This document shows, one piece after another, positions 43,510 to 52,245 of a DNA stretch of 64,000 nt. The stretch's first letter is position 1; each line of letters starts with the position of its first letter. The notes under the pieces were generated by a model that did no database searches, was not told the DNA's origin, and was given only the letters and a program-made list of their open reading frames with translations. The stretch spans positions 646,806 through 710,805 of the forward strand of contig JADJMW010000001.1 in NCBI GenBank assembly GCA_016709385.1, read 5' to 3'. Source of the DNA: Candidatus Rubrivivax defluviihabitans. Lineage in GTDB: Bacteria; Pseudomonadota; Gammaproteobacteria; Burkholderiales; Burkholderiaceae_C. Position numbers and translations under genes: made by a program.

Positions 43510-44457
43510 ATGCAAAACAACGCGGGGGTGGTGGTGATCCTCGGCACCGGCGGCACCATCGCCGGCACAGCGGCGCGGGCCGACGATCTGGTGGGTTACA
43601 CCTCGGCCGCTCTGGGCGCCGACGACCTGGTGGCGGCGGTGCCGGCCCTGGCAGGCCAGGCGATAGAGGCCGAGACGCTGGCCCGACTGGACAGCTCCGA
43701 CATGGACCACGCCACCTGGGCCACGCTGCGCGCGCGCGCCGCCTTCCACCTGACCCGCGACGAGGTGGCCGCGGTGGTGGTGACGCACGGCACCGACACG
43801 CTGGAGGAGACCGCCTACTTCCTGCACCGCACCCTGACCGCGCCCAAGGCGCTGGTGCTCACCGCAGCCATGCGCCCGGCCACGGCGCTGTCGGCCGACG
43901 GTCCGCAGAACCTGCTCGATGCCGTGACGGTGGCGCGCGAACCGGGCTCCCGTGGCGTGCTGGTGGTGCTGGCCGGGCGCGTGCACTCGGGTGCCGAGCT
44001 GCGCAAGCTGCACGGCTGGCGTATCGATGCCTTCGGGTCGGGTGACGCCGGACCGTTGGCGGTGGTGGAGGACGGTCGGCTGCGCCGGTTTCGCGACTGG
44101 CCCGAGGCACCTCTGCACGCCGCGGCCGCGAGTCTGGGCGACGCGGCTGGCTGGCCCGTGGTCGACATCGTCACCAGCCACGCCGGCGCGCGCGCCCGCT
44201 CGCTCGACGCGCTGGTGGCCGCCGGTGCGCAGGGCATCGTCATCGCCGGCACCGGCAACGGCAGCGTGCACCAGGAGCTGGAGCAGGCCGCCCGCGGCGC
44301 CATCGCCGCCGGGGTGCCGGTGCGTCGCGCATCGCGCTGCCTGCTCGGCGGCGTGGTCGGCGCGCCGGCCGACGCACTGCCGTCGGCCGGCACGCTGACG
44401 CCGGTGCAGGCCCGAATCGAGATGATGCTGGACCTGCTGGCGGCGACCGCCGCTTGA
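43510..44457 (+). CDS. L-asparaginase family protein (type I/II, plant-unrelated)
   Basis: A 315-residue asparaginase/glutaminase-fold enzyme with both catalytic threonine motifs: ILGTGGTIAGTA near residue 10 and VTHGTDTLEETAYFLH near 90, plus AMRPATALSADGPQNLLDA. It hydrolyses L-asparagine to aspartate and ammonia. No signal peptide, so cytoplasmic. It is divergent from lexA across 58 bases that hold two LexA boxes, so some SOS influence is conceivable. It converges with the broken PEP-CTERM gene. Confidence 0.88.
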   Translation: MQNNAGVVVILGTGGTIAGTAARADDLVGYTSAALGADDLVAAVPALAGQAIEAETLARLDSSDMDHATWATLRARAAFHLTRDEVAAVVVTHGTDTLEETAYFLHRTLTAPKALVLTAAMRPATALSADGPQNLLDAVTVAREPGSRGVLVVLAGRVHSGAELRKLHGWRIDAFGSGDAGPLAVVEDGRLRRFRDWPEAPLHAAAASLGDAAGWPVVDIVTSHAGARARSLDALVAAGAQGIVIAGTGNGSVHQELEQAARGAIAAGVPVRRASRCLLGGVVGAPADALPSAGTLTPVQARIEMMLDLLAATAA

Positions 44458-44466
44458 CCTCGGCGT

Positions 44467-45468
44467 TCAGCCGCGGCGGCGCGCCAGCCAGCCGACCACG
44501 CCCAGGCCGGCCAGCAGCAGCGCGTAAGTGCCGGGCTCGGGCACGGCGCTGATCGCATACAGCGTGGTCGTGCCCGACACCTCGTTGGCAATCGCCAGGT
44601 AGGTGGAGCCGCCATATTCGAAGGCGGTCAGGCCTTCGGGCTCGACGCCCTTGTTGTCGCTGCGTTCGTCGCGGCCCTGGCTGTCCACCGGATACAGGCC
44701 GCGCGCCTCGTCCTGTTCGTCGGCGCGAGCGTCGCCGTCGTTGGCCATCACCAGGAAGGTCTGACCGTTGGCGGTGCAGCTGGCCATGCCGTCGGGCATG
44801 TAGAAGCCCCGGGCGTCGACGCTGCGCAGTCTCTGCTGCGTGGCGCCGCTGTTGCCGCTGATGTAGTCGCGGTCGATCGGGTCGATCTCGTTGCCCGGCA
44901 GGCTGAAGTCCTTCACACCCAGTCCGGTGACGGTGGTGATGCGATTGCTGCCCAGGTCGAGCGTGGCCACGGCATTGGCTTCCTGCAACACCACGAAGGC
45001 CTTGCTGCCGTCGGCGGCGACGGCAATGTACTCGGGCTCGAAGTCCATCGTGGTGCCGCCGCGGATGCCGTCGAAGCTGCCGACGTGGCTGCCGTTGAAA
45101 CTGATGTTGCCGGCGAAGCCCGCGGTGGCGCTGACGCTGCGCGTGCCAACGTCGATGATGCTCACGCTGCCACGGGGATCGACCAGGTTCGACGGCTCGC
45201 CTTCGTTGGCCACGCTGTTCGCCTCGCCGAAGGCCGAGGTGTCGATATGCTGCACCAGGCTTCCACTGCCCAGCCCCAGTGCGTCCGCGCCCTTCAGGCC
45301 CACCACCCACAGCGATTACGTGGCGGCGTCGAAGCCGACGATCTCGGAGGTCTGGCCGGCCACGCCGGTGGCGGCATGTTGGTAGGTCCAGGCCAGCGGG
45401 ACGGCGTGGCTCAGATCGGCGGCAGCCAGGGCAGCAACTGCGGCGAGTGCAGTCACGGTCTTCTTCAT
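44467..45468 (-). pseudogene. PEP-CTERM protein of the choice-of-anchor I type, broken by an in-frame stop
   Basis: The frame runs from MKKTVTALAAVAALAAADLSHA (a signal peptide) through GQTSEIVGFDAAT, then a TAA at 45316-45318, and continues in the same frame as SLWVVGLKGADALGLG to the PEP-CTERM end VPEPGTYALLLAGLGVVGW-ARRRG. In relatives this spot is usually Gln (DAATQ...LFVV), so one C-to-T change (CAA to TAA) explains it. Motifs of the beta-propeller family remain: NEGEPSNLVDPRGSVSIID, FEPEYIAVAADGSKA, DNKGVEPEG. The protein is also shorter than usual: the section between NDGDARADEQD and SDNKGVEPEG looks missing, which I infer from memory of the family. A read error cannot be excluded. Confidence 0.8.
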
Positions 45469-45603
45469 GGTCGACTTCTCCTGTGGCAAAGCCTGGGATC
45501 GTCGGTGGCGTCGATGACCGTTCCGTGATGAAGACATGACATCCCCGCGAAAGCGAGGGGTGCCGGCAGCAGCAGCGCCGGCTGCCGGCCGGCGTGAGCG
45601 GGT

Positions 45604-46038
45604 TCAGACCACCGTCAGCACGACGTCGACATTGCCGCGCGTGGCGTTCGAATACGGGCAGACCTCGTGTGCGGCGGCCACCAGCGCCTCGGCGGCGGCG
45701 CGATCCATGCCAGGCACCGAGACCGCCATCGAAACAGCGATGCCGAAGGCGCCGGGCTTGCCGGTCATGGGCCCGATCGAAACGTCGGCGGTGATCGACA
45801 CCTCGGCCGGCAACACGATCTTCTGGCGCGCAGCCACCGCCTTCATCGCGCCAATGAAGCAGGCCGAATAGCCCGCCGCGAACAGCTGCTCCGGGTTGGT
45901 GCCGGGGCCGCTGTCGCCACCCAGTTCCTTGGGCGTGGACAGCTGCAGCTGGATCTTGCCGTCCGATGAGGCGGCGCTGCCGGTGCGGCCGCCGGTGGAT
46001 GTGGCGTGGGCGGTGTAGACGGCTTTGTCGATGGCCAT
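45604..46038 (-). CDS. ohr: Ohr-type organic hydroperoxide resistance protein
   Basis: A 144-residue OsmC/Ohr-fold thiol peroxidase with the two reactive cysteines at Cys60 (AAGYSACFIGA) and Cys127 (HEVCPYSNATRGN), and the TNPEQLFAAGYSAC strand. The terminal CPYSNATRGN motif sets it apart from OsmC. It reduces organic and fatty acid hydroperoxides, with lipoyl proteins as electron donor. No ohrR repressor is adjacent. The downstream neighbour is the PEP-CTERM pseudogene. Confidence 0.92.
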   Translation of the reverse strand: MAIDKAVYTAHATSTGGRTGSAASSDGKIQLQLSTPKELGGDSGPGTNPEQLFAAGYSACFIGAMKAVAARQKIVLPAEVSITADVSIGPMTGKPGAFGIAVSMAVSVPGMDRAAAEALVAAAHEVCPYSNATRGNVDVVLTVV

Positions 46039-46068
46039 GGGGGTTCTTTCGGGGGGGGAGTGGGGGGC

Positions 46069-46089
46069 GCAGCGCCGGCCGGGCGCTGC
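46069..46089. terminator. Hairpin between ohr and the ABC-F gene
   Basis: GCAGCGCC (46069-46076) pairs with GGCGCTGC (46082-46089). It lies downstream of the ABC-F stop on the minus strand and upstream of ohr, so it probably closes the dap operon; no T-tract follows. Confidence 0.4.
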
Positions 46090-46127
46090 GGGGCGACTAC
46101 AGAGAACTCATTTTCGGCGACTTCGCC

Positions 46128-48176
46128 TCAGGCACCGGCCTGCAGGGTTTCCAGGTCGGCCTGCAACTGCAGCCAGCGCTCCTCGAGCATTGCCGTCTCG
46201 GCCTGCACATGGGCCAGGCGACGGCCGTATTCGGCAAAGTCGTCGGCCTGCGCCCGGGGCTGCGAGAGCAGTGTCTCGACCTCGGTCTTTTCCTGCGCCA
46301 GCCGCGCCAGGCGGTCGTCGATGCGTTGCAGCTCCACGCGCAGCGGGCGCGTGGTCTCCGCCAGGCGGGCACGCGATTGTTTGGCGCCTTTGCGGTCATC
46401 GCGCGTCGCGCTCAGCGAGGGGGGCGGGACGGTCTCGCGGTGACCCGCGGCCTTCGGTGCTGCGCTGGAACGTGGCGCTGGACCCGGCGCCGGCCGGGGT
46501 GCGGCGGCCGGTATGGGCGCTGCCACGGCGGGCCGCGGCGGGTCGGGCGGCGGCAGGCCGCGCGCCGTGGCGCGTGAGACCTCCAGCAGCCACTTCTGGT
46601 AGTCGTCCAGGTCGCCGTCGAAGGGCAGCACGCCGCCGCGGGTGACGAGCCAGAATTCGTCGCAGGTCTCGCGCAGCAGCGCGCGGTCGTGGCTGACCAG
46701 CATCACCGTGCCTTCGAATTCGTTGAGCGCCACCGACAGCGCCTCGCGCGTGGTCAGGTCAAGGTGGTTCGTGGGCTCGTCCATCAGCAGCAGGTTGGGG
46801 CGCTGCCAGACCAGCATGGCGAGCACCAGGCGCGCCTTCTCGCCGCCCGAGAGCGAGCCCACCGCTTGCTGCGCCATCTCGCCGGTGAAGCGAAAGCGGC
46901 CGAGGAAGTCGCGCAGTTCCTGTTCGCGCGCCGGCGGGCCGACGTCGCGGGCCAGCCGCACCATGTGCATCAGAGGGCCGTCGTCCAGGCTCAGCACGTC
47001 GAGTTCCTGCTGCGCGAAGTATCCGATCACCAGGCCCTTGCCGGCGGTCATGCGCCCGCCCAGCGGCGGCAGTGCGCCGGCGATGGTCTTCACCAGCGTG
47101 CTCTTGCCCTGGCCGTTGGCGCCCAGGATGCCGATGCGCTGGCCGGCCAGCACCGAGCGGCTGACGCCGCCGACGATGGGCGTGGGGCCCGAGCCGGGGG
47201 CGAGTCCGGGATATCCGCAGACCAGGCCATCGAAGCTGAGCATCGGGTTGGGCAGGCTCGCCGGCTCGCGGAATTCGAACTCGAAATCGCCGGCGGTGAG
47301 CACCGGCGCCAACCTTTCCATGCGTGCCAGCGCCTTGACGCGGCTTTGCGCCTGCTTGGCCTTGGTGGCCTTGGCCTTGAAGCGGTCGATGAATTTCTGC
47401 AGGTGGGCGATGCGCTCCTGCTGCTTGGCGTACGAGGCCGCGGCCTGCGACAGCCGCTCGGCACGCATCTCCTCGAAGGCGCTGAAGTTGCCGCCGTAGC
47501 GTGTGAGCTGCGCTTCGTCCAGGTGCACGGTGACGCGTGTGACGGCGTCGAGGAATTCGCGGTCGTGGCTGATCACGATCATCAGCCCGTCGAAGCGCTT
47601 GAGCCAGGATTCCAGCCACACCAGCGCGTCCAGGTCCAGGTGGTTGGTGGGTTCGTCCAGCAGCAGCAGTTCGGCCGGGCACATGAGCGCGCGCGCCAGT
47701 TGCAGCCGCATGCGCCAGCCGCCCGAGAAGCTGTTCACCGGCGCGTTCAGCTCCTGCGCGCGAAAGCCCAGGCCGAGCAGCAGGGCCTCGGCGCGCGAAC
47801 GGGCGTCGAAGGTACCGGCTTCGTCGAGCAGTTGGTGGGCATGGCCGATTTCGTGGCCGTCGCCCGAGGCCTCGGCAGCGGCCAGCGCAGCCTGCGCCTG
47901 CTGCAGCGGCAGGTCGCCCTGCAGCACGAAGTCGGTGGCGCCGTCTTCGGTCTCGGGCATCTCCTGCGCCACTTCGCCCAGGCGCCAGCGCGGCGGGATC
48001 TCCACGTCGCCGGCGTCGGCGTGCAGCCGCCCGGCGAGCAGCGAAAACAGGCTCGACTTGCCGGCGCCGTTGCGGCCGACGAGTCCCACTTTCTCGCCCG
48101 GCTGCAGCACGACGCCGGCGTTCTGCAGCACGACCTTGACGCCGCGGCGCAGCGTGATATTGCGCAGCGTGATCAT
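46128..48176 (-). CDS. ABC-F family ATPase (YheS/Uup-like)
   Basis: A 682-residue soluble twin-ATPase. Domain 1 has VGRNGAGKSSLFSLLAG and the signature NSFSGGWRMRLQLARAL; domain 2 has GANGQGKSTLVKTIAG and GSLSGGEKARLVLAML; both have LLLDEPTNHLDL-type Walker B motifs. The linker of about 80 residues between them and a long C-terminal tail with coiled coil (LEERWLQLQADLETLQ) suit YheS-like proteins, which act on the ribosome rather than in membranes. Its ATG overlaps the prmB stop by four bases. Some ABC-F proteins protect ribosomes from antibiotics; this one is most likely housekeeping. Confidence 0.9.
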   Translation of the reverse strand: MITLRNITLRRGVKVVLQNAGVVLQPGEKVGLVGRNGAGKSSLFSLLAGRLHADAGDVEIPPRWRLGEVAQEMPETEDGATDFVLQGDLPLQQAQAALAAAEASGDGHEIGHAHQLLDEAGTFDARSRAEALLLGLGFRAQELNAPVNSFSGGWRMRLQLARALMCPAELLLLDEPTNHLDLDALVWLESWLKRFDGLMIVISHDREFLDAVTRVTVHLDEAQLTRYGGNFSAFEEMRAERLSQAAASYAKQQERIAHLQKFIDRFKAKATKAKQAQSRVKALARMERLAPVLTAGDFEFEFREPASLPNPMLSFDGLVCGYPGLAPGSGPTPIVGGVSRSVLAGQRIGILGANGQGKSTLVKTIAGALPPLGGRMTAGKGLVIGYFAQQELDVLSLDDGPLMHMVRLARDVGPPAREQELRDFLGRFRFTGEMAQQAVGSLSGGEKARLVLAMLVWQRPNLLLMDEPTNHLDLTTREALSVALNEFEGTVMLVSHDRALLRETCDEFWLVTRGGVLPFDGDLDDYQKWLLEVSRATARGLPPPDPPRPAVAAPIPAAAPRPAPGPAPRSSAAPKAAGHRETVPPPSLSATRDDRKGAKQSRARLAETTRPLRVELQRIDDRLARLAQEKTEVETLLSQPRAQADDFAEYGRRLAHVQAETAMLEERWLQLQADLETLQAGA

Positions 48177-49045
48177 GGCCAGGCCTCCCGTTCGACGAGC
48201 AGCACCTGGTCGTCGCCGGCACTGGTGGGCAGCCAGACCACGGGCAGGCGCGGGAAGGCGGCCTCGAAGTGGGCGCGCTCGTGGCCGATCTCCAGCAGCA
48301 GCACGCCGCCGGGGTTCATATGGGCCGGTGCACCGATGAGCAGCCGACGGATGAAGTCCATGCCGTCGCTGCCGCCGTCGACATTGCCGTCCAGCGCCAG
48401 CGCCGGCTCGGCGCGGAATTCGGCCGGCAGCGCGGCCATCGACGCGCGGTTGACGTAGGGCGGGTTGCACAGCACGAGGTCGTAGCGGCCCGGTGCTGCG
48501 GCCCAGCCGTCGCCCTGCGCCAGGGTGATGCGGTCCGCAAGGCCGTGGCGCTCGACGCTGCGCTGCGCGACGGCCAGGGCGTCGGCGCTGATGTCGGTGG
48601 CCCGCACCTCGACTTCGGGCCAGGCCAGCGCGGCCAGCACCGCCAGGCTGGCGTTGCCGGTGCACAGGTCGAGCACGCGCCGCATGTCGGGCCGCAGCCA
48701 GGCGTCCAGCGTGCCGTCGGCGATGACCTCGGCGATCAGCGAGCGCGGCACGATGACGCGTTCGTCCACGAAGAAAGGCACGCCCTGCAGCCAGGCCTCG
48801 CCGGTGAGGTAGGCGGCAGGGCGGCGACTGGCGATACGCTCGCCGACCAGCGCCTCGGCCGCTGCCTGTTCGGCCGCCGTCACCGGCCGTTCGGCCACGT
48901 CGTCCAGCGCGTCCAGCGCCAGTCCCAGTCGCCACAGCACGAGCCAAGCCGCTTCGTCGAAGGCGTTGGCGGTGCCGTGGCCAAACGAAACGCCAGCCGC
49001 TTCCAGCCGCGCGCTCGACCGTTCGATCAGCTCCAGCACCGTCAT
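48173..49045 (-). CDS. prmB: Ribosomal protein L3 glutamine N5-methyltransferase
   Basis: A 290-residue HemK-type methyltransferase. The SAM motif is VLDLCTGNASLAVLAAL and the Gln-binding motif LCNPPYVNRASM; the N-terminal helical domain and PFFVDERVIVPRSLIAEVI point to PrmB rather than PrmC. It modifies a glutamine in ribosomal protein L3. It overlaps dapE upstream and the ABC-F gene downstream by four bases each, so it is translated as part of the dap operon. Confidence 0.9.
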   Translation of the reverse strand: MTVLELIERSSARLEAAGVSFGHGTANAFDEAAWLVLWRLGLALDALDDVAERPVTAAEQAAAEALVGERIASRRPAAYLTGEAWLQGVPFFVDERVIVPRSLIAEVIADGTLDAWLRPDMRRVLDLCTGNASLAVLAALAWPEVEVRATDISADALAVAQRSVERHGLADRITLAQGDGWAAAPGRYDLVLCNPPYVNRASMAALPAEFRAEPALALDGNVDGGSDGMDFIRRLLIGAPAHMNPGGVLLLEIGHERAHFEAAFPRLPVVWLPTSAGDDQVLLVEREAWP

Positions 49046-50187
49046 CTCAGGAAGTTCTCGATCGTGCGCCGATAGACGTTCTTCAGCGGCTCGATGGCGG
49101 CCACCTCGACCCACTCGTCGATCTTGTGAATGCTGTCGTTGACGACACCGAATTCCATCACCTGCGGGCACAGGCGGGCGATGAAGCGGCCGTCCGAGGT
49201 TCCGCCGGAAGTGGAAAGCTCAGGTCTGAGGCCGCACTCGGCGGCAATGGCTGCCACCAGTGCATCGCTCAGGCTTCCCGGTGGCGTGAGGAAGGGATCA
49301 CCGGCCTGGGTCCAGGTCAGTTCGCAGGGCACGCCGTGGCGGTGCAGCACTTCGTGCAGGCGCGCCTTCAGCGACTCCGGCGTCGACTCGGTGCCGTAGC
49401 GAAAATTGAAGTCCAGCACGAGTTCGCCCGGAATCACATTCGTGGCGCCGGTGCCGGCGTGGATGTTGCTGACCTGCCAGCCGGTGGGTGCAAACCATTC
49501 ATTGCCTTCGTCCCAGCGCGTGGTCACCAGTTCGGCCAGTGCCGGCGCCAGTGCGTGCGTGGGGTTGCGCGCCAGCTGCGGGTAGGCGATGTGGCCCTGG
49601 ATGCCCTTGACCACCAGCCGCCCCGACAGCGTGCCGCGGCGGCCGTTCTTCACCATGTCGCCCAACTGCTGCACCGACGTCGGCTCGCCCACGATGCAGG
49701 CGTCGAGCCGCTCGCCACGCTGATCCAGCACGCCCATCACATGCTTGGTGCCGTGCAGCGACGGGCCTTCCTCGTCGCTGGTGAAGAGCAGCGCCACGGT
49801 GCCGGCATGGCCGGGATCGATGGTCACGAATTCCTGCGCCGCCACCGCCATGCAGGCCACGGCGGTCTTCATGTCGGCGGCACCGCGACCAACCAGGCGG
49901 CCGTCGCGGTGGGTCGGCACGAAGGGGTCGCTGGTCCAGCGGTCCAGCGGGCCGGTCGGCACCACGTCGGTGTGGCCGGCCAGCACCAGCGTGGGCCCGG
50001 GCCGGCCGCCGCGGTGCCAGGCCCAGAGGTTGCTGACGCGCGCTTCGGGCGGGCCGGCGTCGAGCGGCTCGCACACGAATCCGGCAGCAGCCAGGCCTTG
50101 CGCCAGCAGCGCCTGGCAGCCACCGTCGGCGGGCGTGACGGAACGACAGGCCATCAGCGCCTCGGCCAGGCGTAGGGCGGCCGTCAT
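49042..50187 (-). CDS. dapE: Succinyl-diaminopimelate desuccinylase
   Basis: A 381-residue M20 dizinc peptidase. Metal ligands are His in LAGHTDVVPTG, Asp in GRGAADMKTAV, Glu pair in TSDEEGPSLHGT, and the late His in NDSIHKIDEW. It removes succinate from N-succinyl-LL-DAP in the lysine and peptidoglycan branch. It is 19 bases behind the PilU-type gene and overlaps prmB. With dapC and dapD in the same operon, three of the four succinylase-branch steps are covered. Confidence 0.94.
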   Translation of the reverse strand: MTAALRLAEALMACRSVTPADGGCQALLAQGLAAAGFVCEPLDAGPPEARVSNLWAWHRGGRPGPTLVLAGHTDVVPTGPLDRWTSDPFVPTHRDGRLVGRGAADMKTAVACMAVAAQEFVTIDPGHAGTVALLFTSDEEGPSLHGTKHVMGVLDQRGERLDACIVGEPTSVQQLGDMVKNGRRGTLSGRLVVKGIQGHIAYPQLARNPTHALAPALAELVTTRWDEGNEWFAPTGWQVSNIHAGTGATNVIPGELVLDFNFRYGTESTPESLKARLHEVLHRHGVPCELTWTQAGDPFLTPPGSLSDALVAAIAAECGLRPELSTSGGTSDGRFIARLCPQVMEFGVVNDSIHKIDEWVEVAAIEPLKNVYRRTIENFLR

Positions 50188-50206
50188 GACGGCCCTTGCG
50201 GCAAGC

Positions 50207-51400
50207 TCACCTGCGCAACCACGGCGGCGCGGCCGCGGCAGCCGTGCGCGGCTCGTCGGCGCGCACGTCGAGCGTGATCTCGGTGAATGTGGCGGCCTCG
50301 GGCTCTTCCTTCTTCGGCGCGATGCGCGAAATGGGCGCCTGGTCGTTCTGCAGCCGCCACAGCAGGTTGGTCGGCGAATCGGCGTGCGCCAGCCCTTCGT
50401 CGCGCGAGATCACGCCTTCACCGATGAGCCGAGCCAGGTCGTGCTCGAAGGTCTGCGAGCCTTCGGCCAGCGACTTCTCCACCGCCTCCTTGACGCCGGA
50501 GAGGTCGCCGCGCTCGATCAGCTCCGACACCAGCTGCGTATTCAGCAGCACCTCCACCGCAGGCACGCGGCCGCCGGCATTGGAGCGCAGCAGCCGCTGC
50601 GAGACGATGGCGCGCAACCCGGCGGCCAGGTCGGACAACAGCGTGGCGCGGGCTTCGGGCGAATAGAAGCTGAGGATGCGGCCCAGTGCGTGATAGCTGT
50701 TGTTGGCATGCAGCGTGGCCAGCACCAGGTGGCCCGACAGGGCGTACGAGATCGCCGAGGTCATGGTCTCGCGGTCGCGGATCTCGCCGATGAGAATGCA
50801 ATCGGGGGCCTGGCGCAGCGCATTCTTGAGCGCCGTCTGCAGGCTTTGCGTATCGCGGCCCACCTCGCGCTGGTTGACGATGCTCTTCTTGTTGGTGAAG
50901 AGGAATTCGATCGGATCCTCGATGGTGAGGATGTGGCCGGTCATCTGCTGGTTGCGCCACTCGATCATCGACGCCAGCGTGGTGCTCTTGCCGGTGCCGG
51001 TGGCGCCCACCATCAGGATCAGCCCGCGCTTTCCTACCACCAGTTCCGAAAGCAGCGGCGGCACGCCCAGCGAGTCCAGCGACGGGATGTTGAACGGGAT
51101 GCAGCGCAGGACGGCGGCAACCGAGCCACGCTGCTTGAAGGCCGAGAGCCGGAAGCTGCCCACGCGCGGCAGGCTGATGCCCACGTTGAGCTCACCGGTG
51201 TCCTCCAACTCCTCCATCTGCTGCGGCGCCAGCAGTTCGGCCAGCAGTTGGCGTGTCTGGTGCGTGGTGAGCAGCTGGTCGGACAGCTGCAGGATCTGGC
51301 CGTGGATCTTGATCAGGATCGGCGTATTGGCCGACAGGTAGACGTCGGAGGCGCTCTTCTCCGCCATCAGGCGCAGCACACGTTCAAGGTTGTTGGCCAT
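50207..51400 (-). CDS. pilU: PilT/PilU-type retraction ATPase
   Basis: A 397-residue type IV pilus retraction ATPase. Walker A is VGATGTGKST (residues 131-140), the Asp box has TIEDPIEF, Walker B ILIGEIRDRETM, and the His box VLATLHANNSYHAL. The end is longer than PilT, as in PilU. It powers or aids pilus retraction and twitching at the inner membrane. It lies inside the dap operon, between dapD and dapE, an arrangement I recall from related beta-proteobacteria; no other pilus gene is in the window. Confidence 0.88.
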   Translation of the reverse strand: MANNLERVLRLMAEKSASDVYLSANTPILIKIHGQILQLSDQLLTTHQTRQLLAELLAPQQMEELEDTGELNVGISLPRVGSFRLSAFKQRGSVAAVLRCIPFNIPSLDSLGVPPLLSELVVGKRGLILMVGATGTGKSTTLASMIEWRNQQMTGHILTIEDPIEFLFTNKKSIVNQREVGRDTQSLQTALKNALRQAPDCILIGEIRDRETMTSAISYALSGHLVLATLHANNSYHALGRILSFYSPEARATLLSDLAAGLRAIVSQRLLRSNAGGRVPAVEVLLNTQLVSELIERGDLSGVKEAVEKSLAEGSQTFEHDLARLIGEGVISRDEGLAHADSPTNLLWRLQNDQAPISRIAPKKEEPEAATFTEITLDVRADEPRTAAAAAPPWLRR

Positions 51401-51420
51401 GGCGGGCTTTCGTGGCGGCG

Positions 51421-52245
51421 TCAGGCGCGCAGCAGTTCATTGATGGACGTCTTGGCGCGCGTCTGCGCGTCGACCTTCTTCACGATCACCGCGCAGTACA
51501 GGCTGTGGCTGCCGTCGGGCGCCGGCAGGCTGCCCGACACCACCACGCTGCCGGCGGGCACGCGGCCGTAGCTCACGGTGCCGCTGGCGCGGTCGTAGAT
51601 CTTGGTGCTCTGGCCGATGAAGACACCCATGCTGATGACGGAGTTCTCTTCCACGATCACGCCTTCGACGACCTCGCTGCGCGCACCGATGAAGCAGTTG
51701 TCCTCGATGATCGTCGGGTTGGCCTGCAGCGGCTCGAGCACACCGCCGATGCCCACGCCGCCCGACAGGTGCACGTTTCTGCCGATCTGCGCGCAGGATC
51801 CCACGGTGGCCCAGGTGTCGACCATCGTGCTCTCGTCGACATAGGCGCCGATGTTCACGTAGCTCGGCATCAGCACCACGTTCTTCGCGACGAAGCTGCC
51901 GCGCCGCGCCACCGCCGGCGGCACCACGCGCACGCCGCTGGCGCGCATCTGCTCGTCGCTGAGCCTGGCGAACTTGGTCGGCACCTTGTCGTAGAAGCCC
52001 AGGTCGCCGGCGTGCATGAGCTTGTTCTCGGTGAGCCGGAAGCTCAGCAGCACGGCCTTCTTCACCCACTGGTTGACGGCCCAGTCGCCGACGTCGCGGC
52101 GTTCGGCCACGCGCACGCGGCCGGCGTTGAGTTCGTCGATCACATGCTCGACGGCGTCTCGCACCTCGGGCGAGTTGACGGCCGAGATCTCGGCGCGGGC
52201 CTCCCAGGCGAGGTCGATCACGGCTTGCAGTTCAGTGAGGTTCAT
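51421..52245 (-). CDS. dapD: Tetrahydrodipicolinate N-succinyltransferase
   Basis: A 274-residue left-handed beta-helix acyltransferase. The hexapeptide-repeat core runs through VLMPSYVNIGAYVDESTMVDT, IGRNVHLSGGVGIGGVLEPL and IEDNCFIGARSEVVEGVIV; an N-terminal helical domain precedes it. It transfers succinate from succinyl-CoA to tetrahydrodipicolinate. The ATG overlaps the dapC stop by four bases, so dapC-dapD are coupled. Confidence 0.95.
   Translation of the reverse strand: MNLTELQAVIDLAWEARAEISAVNSPEVRDAVEHVIDELNAGRVRVAERRDVGDWAVNQWVKKAVLLSFRLTENKLMHAGDLGFYDKVPTKFARLSDEQMRASGVRVVPPAVARRGSFVAKNVVLMPSYVNIGAYVDESTMVDTWATVGSCAQIGRNVHLSGGVGIGGVLEPLQANPTIIEDNCFIGARSEVVEGVIVEENSVISMGVFIGQSTKIYDRASGTVSYGRVPAGSVVVSGSLPAPDGSHSLYCAVIVKKVDAQTRAKTSINELLRA

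Noticed and set aside
45469..45603. Pho-box-like sequence (ATGTCAT-N4-TCATCAC on the minus strand) in front of the PEP-CTERM pseudogene
   Set aside because: The second half-site matches the consensus poorly, and only one pair is present.
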